A DNA stretch of 64,000 bases, taken from positions 62,001 through 126,000 of the forward strand of contig JBGTQJ010000022.1 of the NCBI GenBank assembly GCA_041941305.1. Direction: 5' to 3'. This document shows positions 53,801-61,017 of this stretch, one piece after another (position 1 is the first letter of the stretch; each line of letters opens with the position of its first letter). The stretch comes from JANSWP01 sp041941305 (GTDB lineage Bacteria; Bacteroidota; Bacteroidia; Chitinophagales; Saprospiraceae). Position numbers and translations under genes: made by a program. Below the pieces are notes generated by a model. The model had not been told where the DNA came from. It made no database searches and saw nothing but the letters and a program-made list of their open reading frames with translations.

Positions 53801-55883
53801 GAATGTAGGTTGCTTTGGGGAAAGTTCAGGTTCTATCACAGTAAATGCCCTTGGCGGTACACCTCCTTATTATTATCAATGGGATAACGGTTCGGTTGAG
53901 CCCATTGTTGGTTCTTTGTTAGCGGGAGATTATTTAGTTACTGTAACCGATAATAATGGGTGTACCAACTTTTTAGACATTACCCTTTCTGAGTCTCCAA
54001 TGTTAACTGCTGATTTGACCACGATAGATGAATCTTTGTTTCGTGGAGATAATGGCTCAGCTTCTATTTCTCCATTAGGTGGTACACCGCCTTATACCTA
54101 TCAATGGGACAATGGAGCAATCTCTTCTGATATAAACAACCTTGCTCCTGGAAACTATGGCTTTGTAATAACAGATTTTAATGGTTGCATTTTTGAATCT
54201 TTTGCTACAATTAACCCCGTTACCTGCAATTTTGATGTAGAGGCAGAATCGAATGATATAAGTTGCTTTGGAGCTAATGACGGACAAGCATTCGCAAATA
54301 TCAATGAGGGAGAACCACCGTTTACCTTTATTTGGTCAACTGGTTCAAGTTCCTCCAATTTAGAGAATCTGAGTTCTGGTATTTATAGCGTAACTGCAAT
54401 AGATGGCAAAAATTGCCCCTTTGTAGGTACAGTAGAAATAATTGAACCTCTTCTTTTATCTGCACATACGGTTTCTGTGCAAAATGTCAACTGTAGTGGA
54501 AATGAGGATGGTACAATAACAATCGAAGTGCAAGGTGGGGTATCGCCTTATACTTATTTATGGTCATCAGGTGGTACATCACCAACAGAAGGCAATCTTA
54601 CTGAAGGAGTCTATTCTGTAACGATTACAGATAATAATTCCTGTACAACAATTCTGTCGAACGAAATAATAGTAGATGATGAAGAACTACCGGTTGTACA
54701 AATTCAAGATTTAGTTGTGTATCTTGATAATGCTGGAATGGTATCAATCACTCCCGATAAGGTAGATAACGGTAGCAACGATAATTGTGGAATAGCTTCA
54801 ACTATTTTGGATGCTACGAACTTTTCTTGCTCTAATGTTGGGACTAATATTGTGACAATCACAGTAACCGATGTAAATGGAAATCAGAATGAGGCTACTG
54901 CAAATATTTCGGTATTAGACACCATCCCTCCACAAATTAACTGTATTGACAATATTATTGTTACAGATTGTAATTTTTTTGTTGAATACGACCTGCCAGA
55001 AATTTTTGATAACTGCGGGACAGCCTCCCTAATAATAGAAAGTGGTATTGGAAGCGGTAATGAGTTTCCATTCGGAGAAACAATTGAGACTTATAGTGTA
55101 AGTGATAATTCTGGGAATACGAATACTTGTAGCTTCTCGGTGACTATACTTGGGGAATTTAGTATTTCGGTAAATATGACGCAACCAACTTGCACAAACT
55201 TCTCTGATGGTTCGGCAACCATAGATGTTACTGGAGGAACGCCTGGATATTCTTATTCATGGAGTAATGGGCAATCTGGAGCTCAGGCAACGGGTTTGGA
55301 AGCAGGAGTTTATTTTGTAACTATAACGGACAATGAGGGTTGCACGGAAATAATAGAAGTCGTTTTAAATGCTCCTCCTCTATTAGTTGTTAACGTTGAT
55401 GAAATAACGAATGCCACTTTTGGTCTAGATGATGGTTCGATTGAAATTAGTGTTAATGGCGGAGTACCACCCTATGCCTTTACCTGGCTACAGGATGGAA
55501 ATATATTCTCTCAAGAAGAAGATATATTTAACCTCGGACCAGGGTCTTATGTTTGCCAAGTTGAAGACTCCCTTGGTTGTATAATTGTGGTTGATTCTAT
55601 AGAAGTTGAAAATATTGTATCGGTTGGTGAACATGTTTCAGCTGAAAAACTAATTAAATTATTTCCAAATCCATCCGATGGAACCGTCACCTTATTCACG
55701 CATCAAAATCTAGCTGTTCCAAGTCAATTTTCTTTATACGACATCACAGGAAAGCAATTAATGATGGTTGAAAACCTTTCAAGAAAGATTGAATTTGATT
55801 TATCTAAGTTTCCAAAAGGAGTTTACATATGTAAGGTTGTAGTTGGCAATAAAATAATTGGGAAAAAACTGATGCTGCAATGA
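50862..55883 (+). CDS. T9SS-exported modular adhesin-like protein
   Basis: A 1673-residue protein. After a signal peptide (MKKVVLFIISVSFFAF) come about 460 cysteine-rich residues made of repeats of the kind DCDNNxGNGCET, NNCGDCxxxC. Residues about 510-900 are SBBP-type beta-propeller repeats (DVFLVKYDVSGQLLWLKSFG, GNIIITGHF-like). From about 903 there are five SprB-like repeats (SCFGxxxGxATVxxxGGTPPYTYxWSNG pattern), a HYR domain at about 1276-1420 and two more SprB-like repeats. A T9SS type A sorting domain starts near 1598 (KLFPNPSDGTVTLF) and ends KKLMLQ. SprB repeats are known from gliding adhesins, so attachment or motility at the cell surface is plausible. Calcium binding in the Asp-rich repeats is possible. 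Confidence 0.88.
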   Translation: MKKVVLFIISVSFFAFDVFGQFGCPVSPNPIEINIPIPSYCPISPPSIDCDGDPDDCEISLLAMANNPSFHLTVTYVGNNTYRLKCKNCYRNCDGDWITNGCETEVCFNENHCGACGNACPDLPNTDDDCFLGICYADCEPLWTDCNGIPGFPGPDGCECPVLPNVISCQNNQCDPKCEDGYFDCDNNIDEPGGNGCETKEDENNCGDCGYSCFDHAPPNAKPASPGCVDGKCKFVCQSGYVDCNGDLNENSSDGCECEVVPNASLECENGQCVYTCADGFDDCDNNMGNGCETHIAEDVNNCGECDRVCTPPNNAILNNPGCVNGSCKFVCKPWYIDCDNDLNEDVSNGCECKIKPNANLNCDIGCPEGYSCVEDYRDCNGDLYSSGGDGCETNIKNDEFNCGDCDIICDDNDPCTEDKCINGICENIPICDDGDPCTIDHCNNGDCYYTDKCPPHLTCCGNGSCQPDEAECRGVQGNSCGQSLMAGEFGGKIFLNGEYTFSRGEKDIIIARYGEDNIPIWKKFAGGIGDDRGNAITVDGMDNAIAIGYFSETTYFDSNVLNSQGDKDVFLVKYDVSGQLLWLKSFGSSGEDIGYGVTVDKEDNIIITGHFHNDFEVDGVILSSSGNDDIFLIKFSSHGDLIWAESLGGAYHDSAFGVKSDSNGDLIVTGHFEGTVFFGNTAFTSSGIADIFIAKFSSNGEIKWAKRGWGSNGDFSKAIAIDNSNNIFITGDFYGSLTFDGDQVLQSSGSADFFAAKFASNGDFQWVRHGTSNLSAEGKSVTIDTTGNVVVTGLYQGTFNLESPGHIFPNLGLRDIFLVKYSNYNGEILWSKSEGGTDNDFSLAISNDTEGNTKYAGCFFGTSTINGVTSTALGSSDLFVTGIVDGETGNNGALFFGEIIAISQTSCIGDSDGQASIEVFGGSPPYTIEWSNGDSSKTAYNLSSGTYEVAVYDANNFSFSIEVEIEEPEPLEVETISISNVGCFGESSGSITVNALGGTPPYYYQWDNGSVEPIVGSLLAGDYLVTVTDNNGCTNFLDITLSESPMLTADLTTIDESLFRGDNGSASISPLGGTPPYTYQWDNGAISSDINNLAPGNYGFVITDFNGCIFESFATINPVTCNFDVEAESNDISCFGANDGQAFANINEGEPPFTFIWSTGSSSSNLENLSSGIYSVTAIDGKNCPFVGTVEIIEPLLLSAHTVSVQNVNCSGNEDGTITIEVQGGVSPYTYLWSSGGTSPTEGNLTEGVYSVTITDNNSCTTILSNEIIVDDEELPVVQIQDLVVYLDNAGMVSITPDKVDNGSNDNCGIASTILDATNFSCSNVGTNIVTITVTDVNGNQNEATANISVLDTIPPQINCIDNIIVTDCNFFVEYDLPEIFDNCGTASLIIESGIGSGNEFPFGETIETYSVSDNSGNTNTCSFSVTILGEFSISVNMTQPTCTNFSDGSATIDVTGGTPGYSYSWSNGQSGAQATGLEAGVYFVTITDNEGCTEIIEVVLNAPPLLVVNVDEITNATFGLDDGSIEISVNGGVPPYAFTWLQDGNIFSQEEDIFNLGPGSYVCQVEDSLGCIIVVDSIEVENIVSVGEHVSAEKLIKLFPNPSDGTVTLFTHQNLAVPSQFSLYDITGKQLMMVENLSRKIEFDLSKFPKGVYICKVVVGNKIIGKKLMLQ

Positions 55884-55975
55884 GTTGGTGGTATTTCGAA
55901 TTTAGCAATCTTTTGGTATCCCTTTGACGAAGTTTATTATAGGATCAATCTCAGACTAATTATTTTTATATGCTA

Positions 55976-57223
55976 TTAAATCCAATAGTCAATCCCAGGA
56001 TGATAAACTAAATCTAGAGAAATTGTAAAATCAAGTAAATCTTGGTCTGATGGCACTAGTCTTCTTGCATAGAGTTTAGTTTTATTAGAGTATTTTACTG
56101 AATGAGATACTACCCCTAAAATTCGAGGACGAAAACGAAAATCTTCATCCATTGACCACTGATAAATCGGTGAACCGCTATGACCGACAGATGTTTGGTT
56201 GCTATATTCAAATATCTTATACTCTCCATCAATTTCAGTTTCAAAGCTAAGCACAGAGCCGTAATTCGGGTCTCCCCACATTTGAAATGGTAAGCTCCCA
56301 AATGGAGCTCTAGGGTCATTTGGATCAGGGTAACCATTATTTACCACAGCAGCACTTAATAATTCCTCTTCCGATAAAAAAGCATAATCAAAATACCCAG
56401 CCTCGGAATCTACAGAAGTGTTAAGAAGAACTGTAGCAATATCGTCTTTCCATTTAGAATTAATGAATTGAGCAGGGATGACTCCATACGGTTCTAAAAA
56501 GCCTTTAGGGACAAGAACTCCTTCTACCTGGTGAGCCCCGAAAGGCATATTCATACAAGATTCATTGTTTGGTATACAGTCAGAAACTCTATCTAATCCT
56601 GGAATTACATCAAAATCTTTCCATCTAATTTCGGCTGTTGGAAATTGTCTATGACTCACTACACAATGAGCAGCTGTGAGCAAAACTCGATCACTTATTA
56701 AAGCACCAGAGCAATTGGATTCGTATTCTCCTTCGCTTTTTCCAATAAAACTAATTGCACTATATGGAAATATGTCAGTAGGTTGAATTCGTTCTCGGGG
56801 GTAAATATCTGCAGCCAGGTCATCGATTACCGGATCTTCCTTACTTTGGTTTATAAATTTAAAAGGTTCTTCGGAGGTTTGTCGTTGATTAATTTTCCTT
56901 TTTTTAAATACTCCAGGTCTTAATTTCTGAAGATCTAATGAATCAAAAGTTAACTCATATTGTTCTTTTTCCTGGTAATCAAGATAGTAAAATGAAACCT
57001 CCCTATTTAAAACATTAGAGTATCTTTTTCTTTTTGAAGCATTCTTCTTCTTCTTGTATTTTTTCTTTGTCTCATAAAAATTTTGATTTCCCTCAATTTG
57101 GTTGTCTCTTTTAATTATAGTTGCTGGACCTAGATGTTTTATTGATTTAGGTTTAATTCCTAATCTATGACCAACCCATTTTTTGCTTAGAATTTTTTTT
57201 TGGAGTCTTTTTATTAGTTTCAT
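55976..57223 (-). CDS. trypsin-like serine protease
   Basis: A 415-residue protein from ATG at 57223; a TTG 13 codons upstream is less likely. The N-terminal 130 residues are very basic (KKKYKKKKNASKRKRYS), without a signal peptide. The chymotrypsin-fold domain follows with the full triad: LLTAAHCV (His186), KWKDDIATVLL (Asp261) and TSVGHSGSP (Ser349). CSGALISDRV and IYQW are also family landmarks. The protein is presumably cytoplasmic. In Bacteroidetes such proteases occur in conflict-type loci, and this one lies 230 bases downstream of the caspase-like gene on the same strand. The basic N-terminus may bind nucleic acid or membrane. Confidence 0.85.
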   Translation of the reverse strand: MKLIKRLQKKILSKKWVGHRLGIKPKSIKHLGPATIIKRDNQIEGNQNFYETKKKYKKKKNASKRKRYSNVLNREVSFYYLDYQEKEQYELTFDSLDLQKLRPGVFKKRKINQRQTSEEPFKFINQSKEDPVIDDLAADIYPRERIQPTDIFPYSAISFIGKSEGEYESNCSGALISDRVLLTAAHCVVSHRQFPTAEIRWKDFDVIPGLDRVSDCIPNNESCMNMPFGAHQVEGVLVPKGFLEPYGVIPAQFINSKWKDDIATVLLNTSVDSEAGYFDYAFLSEEELLSAAVVNNGYPDPNDPRAPFGSLPFQMWGDPNYGSVLSFETEIDGEYKIFEYSNQTSVGHSGSPIYQWSMDEDFRFRPRILGVVSHSVKYSNKTKLYARRLVPSDQDLLDFTISLDLVYHPGIDYWI

Positions 57224-57452
57224 GATGATTTTTTTTTGGATTAAAATGGAATTTTTAAACAAACATTAATTATCTGTTTAAGTAAAATTTCCTAAAAAAA
57301 TTAGTGAGACTATTTCGGTAAGCACTAGAAATAAGGTAGGAAGTGTTCTTTGTCATAGTTTTAAGTGGTTAAACTTCAAAATTGTAAAAGTGTTGATTCA
57401 AATATAATCAAAAATCATGGTCTAATCAAAATAGAAACTTCTAGAGTTAAGA

Positions 57453-59762
57453 CTACTTCTGAGTCGAGTATTTGCCTAATATCCAACCAATCAACCCTCC
57501 CACGATGGTACTAATCAATGCAAATATTAGAATATGCCTAAGGGTCCCACTCAAGGTTAATACATTAGATGACCCGTAAAAAATAAAACTAAAACTCGAC
57601 CATATTAGGAGCCCCAATATGAATCCTGATTTTGCGCCTTTTGAAAAAGTTTTGAAATCTGCCCATTTTCCTATTACAATAGTGAGTAAAAGTCCCCAAT
57701 ATAGATGAGCTGAGAAAAACAAAAAGAAATTCAAGTCCTTATAAATTCCATTCGCAGCGCCAATGTCAGCCTCAATTGCACTTGAAAAAATAAATCCAAT
57801 AACAAAAGCAAGAATAATATGGGTTATAGCTCCTACGATGGTAGCGAGAAAAAATATTTTAAAACTAATAGGGGATAAATGTGATTGGCTCTCTGTTCGA
57901 TTTGCAATGCTTTGTTTAATTTTTTCTTTATTTAAATAACTCAATAACCACCCAATCACCACTCCAGCAATAGTGCTAATCAAAGTAAAGCTTAAAATTT
58001 GAACTATAGTTGAAGTCAGGGTATCAATATATGTAGAGCTGTACCACATCAAATGAAAAGTAGACCCTGCCAAAAAACCTACCACTGCTCCAATTTTTGC
58101 CCATTCTGCTAGTTTTCTAATAAATATCCATCGTCCAAAAACGATAGCAAGTATGATTCCATAAAACAAGTGTCCTATAAAAACCCATGATAAAATAGGA
58201 TTCTCCCTGGCAACTCCTGTAGCTGGTCCCCTATAAACATTAAAGAAATCGTTAAGGATTAAACCATGAATTAACCAACCTAAGATTAAACAAACAACCC
58301 CTCCCGCAAATCCGGCTAATAAAATTTTCCCATAATTGCTTTGGAGTATTGGAAAGGGTTCTTCTTTAACCTGATTTTTAGGAATCTTTTTCTTAACTGT
58401 TGGTTCAGGTTCTTCTAATTTATGGCCATTCTCAATATTGCTATCTTCAATTTTTTCAATTTGAGGATGTGGATCTGTTTTATCGGTGGTTTCTTCTTGT
58501 TTATTATCTGGTGTTATCAGGATTTCTTCTTTCTGTTGCTCTTTATCAAAATCCTTTTCCTCTGGTTCTGAGCCTTCTTTTTGAGCTTGATTTATGGGTC
58601 TATCCTTTTCACGTAAAGCTTCAATACGTTTTCGAGCCTCATCAATATGCTCACCCTCTTCGCCAAATTGTTGAATGTAATTTACAAAGTCACTAATACG
58701 AGCCCTTCTAATCGCAGCTTTCCAGGCAGTCTCATCTTCTAATTTTATTAGCCTTTTTTTCGCTATTTGTCGAAGGTCTTCAAAAGAGCAAGTAGTGATA
58801 AAAGTAGCGTAGGCATATTCTGTTTTAGCCAGGTCGAGCTTGGCTTTTTCCTTTAACCAATATAGTCGTTGCTGAGCTTCTATTGCAAAATCACTACTGG
58901 AATGCCGATTCAGAAAAGTCTGGAAGGCTTCTTCGGTGTCTTTCTCTTTGGCTAAATTCCAGTCCTCTTTTTCACTCGCTTTTAGATGAAATATGAATTG
59001 CCCTCCATCATGATTGGCTCCTTGCAAAGGAGCAGCTTCGGCTTGCTGTTCATAGTTAAACTTCACTCGTTTGGTCACCTTATCAGCAAGCAATCCGATA
59101 TTGAGTGGTTGTGTATTTTCCCTGAGAATTCTAAGGATTGCAGTTGCAAAAGGACTGTTCTCCCCGGGTTCACCATCCAGCACGATTCCTTTACCACTGG
59201 AAAAGACCCATCTGGAAGCATTGCGCTCCCAATCCTGGAAAGCACCTTCGAGGTTCTTCCCGCCTCTTACCAAAAGTTTACCACTAAAACAGGAATCGCT
59301 AATCAGCAATATATGCCGACAAGGTATGTTTCTGATTATTTCCCGGATTCGGGAATTGGCCACAAATTCTTCTATCTCATTTTTGGGAGCGTCCACAGGT
59401 ACCCAAAAGCCGCTTTGGGTGATTTTATCCCAGTAACCATGTCCAGAGTAATAGATGAGCAAGCGGTCATTGGGCTTAATTTTTTTGGTATCACAAAATT
59501 GGCGCAAGCCATTGAGGATGTTTCGCCGAGTGGCTTGTTCATCAAATATTAGACCCTCTTTTTTTACCTTAAAATCGTATTTACGTTTAAGTAATTCTAC
59601 AAGGTTGTTCGCATCCTTTACCGCATTGTTGAGTGGTTGGTAAGCTTGATAATCATTTATGGCGACAACAAACAAGTGGTTAATCCCTGCTGGCCCTGGA
59701 TTGGTGGGCAGCTCCTCATTTGATGCTATGTCAAGGTCTTTATGGCTGTTTTGCTTTGCCAT
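57453..59762 (-). CDS. caspase-like protease fused to duplicated 4-TM membrane domain
   Basis: A 769-residue protein from ATG at 59762; the frame continues 24 codons upstream. Residues 25-260 are a caspase-like (C14) domain with LFVVAINDY, YYSGHGY (His108) and ISDSCFSGKL (Cys158). Residues 270-390 are helical repeats of the kind FLNRHSSSDFAIEAQQRL. A charged, disordered linker (about 395-490) leads to two homologous 4-helix membrane units (about 500-630 and 640-769), each with an F/AHLxxGxxLxIVxGxW-like motif and ending in ISTIAGVVIGWLL or ISTIVGGLIGWIL. No signal peptide is present, so the protease faces the cytoplasm. A protease-controlled membrane protein is an attractive inference. Confidence 0.85.
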   Translation of the reverse strand: MAKQNSHKDLDIASNEELPTNPGPAGINHLFVVAINDYQAYQPLNNAVKDANNLVELLKRKYDFKVKKEGLIFDEQATRRNILNGLRQFCDTKKIKPNDRLLIYYSGHGYWDKITQSGFWVPVDAPKNEIEEFVANSRIREIIRNIPCRHILLISDSCFSGKLLVRGGKNLEGAFQDWERNASRWVFSSGKGIVLDGEPGENSPFATAILRILRENTQPLNIGLLADKVTKRVKFNYEQQAEAAPLQGANHDGGQFIFHLKASEKEDWNLAKEKDTEEAFQTFLNRHSSSDFAIEAQQRLYWLKEKAKLDLAKTEYAYATFITTCSFEDLRQIAKKRLIKLEDETAWKAAIRRARISDFVNYIQQFGEEGEHIDEARKRIEALREKDRPINQAQKEGSEPEEKDFDKEQQKEEILITPDNKQEETTDKTDPHPQIEKIEDSNIENGHKLEEPEPTVKKKIPKNQVKEEPFPILQSNYGKILLAGFAGGVVCLILGWLIHGLILNDFFNVYRGPATGVARENPILSWVFIGHLFYGIILAIVFGRWIFIRKLAEWAKIGAVVGFLAGSTFHLMWYSSTYIDTLTSTIVQILSFTLISTIAGVVIGWLLSYLNKEKIKQSIANRTESQSHLSPISFKIFFLATIVGAITHIILAFVIGFIFSSAIEADIGAANGIYKDLNFFLFFSAHLYWGLLLTIVIGKWADFKTFSKGAKSGFILGLLIWSSFSFIFYGSSNVLTLSGTLRHILIFALISTIVGGLIGWILGKYSTQK

Positions 59763-60198
59763 GACTTGGTTTTCGAAGGATGAACGAGTTTTACAAAGAT
59801 ATTGAAAAAACAGATTTGCATTCAGGATATTCAATTCAAATAGAATTATTTTTTTTGATGATTAACTTATCATTAGTTTAGGAATAATAAATTATTGTTA
59901 TGAGCAAGACTAGAACTACGATATTTATAGCTTAATAATTGCTTTTTTCATTTTTTTGTAAAATATTGCAATTATTCATTATTCAAACTAGAAGAAATTT
60001 AATTTTAAAATGCAAGACGAATACGGTTGAGTTACTTACCATTTATCAATCAACATCTCCTTTTTTAATTATTCTATAAATTACAAATTCCCTTTTTCTT
60101 TTAAGGCAATTCAAAGATTCACATTGCGTCTTTGATGTTAATGAATTATACAAAATTGATTTATAACACCAATTATTCAATTTTCTAATTCATTAACC
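59763..60198. other. divergent intergenic region
   Basis: About 435 very AT-rich bases between the divergent caspase-like gene and a coiled-coil membrane protein gene. Both promoters should lie here, but no clear TAnnTTTG with a -33 TTTG is picked out. No gene or repeat is supported. Confidence 0.4.
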
Positions 60199-60999
60199 AT
60201 GGAAGACTCGGACTCGAATCATTATAAATTCTATTTTTTTTCTTTAGTAATTTTCTTTGTAGGAATTACCCTTTGGAAAGTCTATTTTTTTATCATAACA
60301 CATTATGAAGCTATTATTTATTGGGGAAAAATGCTTAGTGGAATAATAGCATTGATTGCCCTTACTGTTGGTTTAATTATGGAGATTATTCGGCTTAAGA
60401 AAGATCGGCGATATAGAGATAGCCCTGAGGGAAAAATTGCGATTAAAATGGCAGAAATAGAGGAAAAAATTCGAATATTTAATAGACAAAAAATAAATCT
60501 AGTTGGCAGTATAGAATTTCTTCAACGAGAGAGAGAAGAATTAAATAAACGAAAATCAAATATGAAATCTCAATTGGAAGAAGAAATAACTGTCAGACTT
60601 TTTTTGCTTGACCTAATTGAAACAATTATACATTTTTACGAAACACGACATATAGAACTCTGGAATCTATATCAAGATTTCCTTCTTTCAAATCAATTAA
60701 GTGGATTGGCGCCAGAAATCCAAAATGTGGTGAATCGAATCGTTGATAGTATAGCCTGGAATCAGGATGTAAAAAATATCACAAGCCTTGATAATAAAAG
60801 TTTTGTTAATTTACTTGAAGAGCGATCATTTGAAACACATAATTTTTTAAGAGAAGAATTAGATTATTTGAAAAATCAATCTTTGATTTTAAGTGATATA
60901 AATGAATCCACAGGGAATCATGTTTTTTCTGAATCTAATCAAGTAATAAAAACCATAGAAATTCAAACTAAACAATTAGAAACTATTTTAAAGCTGTAA
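60199..60999 (+). CDS. membrane protein with cytoplasmic coiled coil
   Basis: A 266-residue protein. Two N-terminal membrane helices (about 10-32 and 41-62) are followed by a coiled coil (about 80-135, EKIRIFNRQKINLVGSI, LQREREELNKRKS) and further helices to the end. No enzyme motif is present. The layout suits a membrane anchor or oligomerising partner. It is divergent from the caspase-like gene and converges on the large membrane protein gene, whose stop is 18 bases away. Role unknown. Confidence 0.65.
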   Translation: MEDSDSNHYKFYFFSLVIFFVGITLWKVYFFIITHYEAIIYWGKMLSGIIALIALTVGLIMEIIRLKKDRRYRDSPEGKIAIKMAEIEEKIRIFNRQKINLVGSIEFLQREREELNKRKSNMKSQLEEEITVRLFLLDLIETIIHFYETRHIELWNLYQDFLLSNQLSGLAPEIQNVVNRIVDSIAWNQDVKNITSLDNKSFVNLLEERSFETHNFLREELDYLKNQSLILSDINESTGNHVFSESNQVIKTIEIQTKQLETILKL

Positions 61000-61017
61000 G
61001 GATTTGAAATATGATTG

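Noticed and set aside
58986..59552. Plus-strand frame of 188 codons opposite the caspase-like domain
   Set aside because: The minus strand encodes intact caspase motifs with both catalytic residues, so the antisense frame is incidental.
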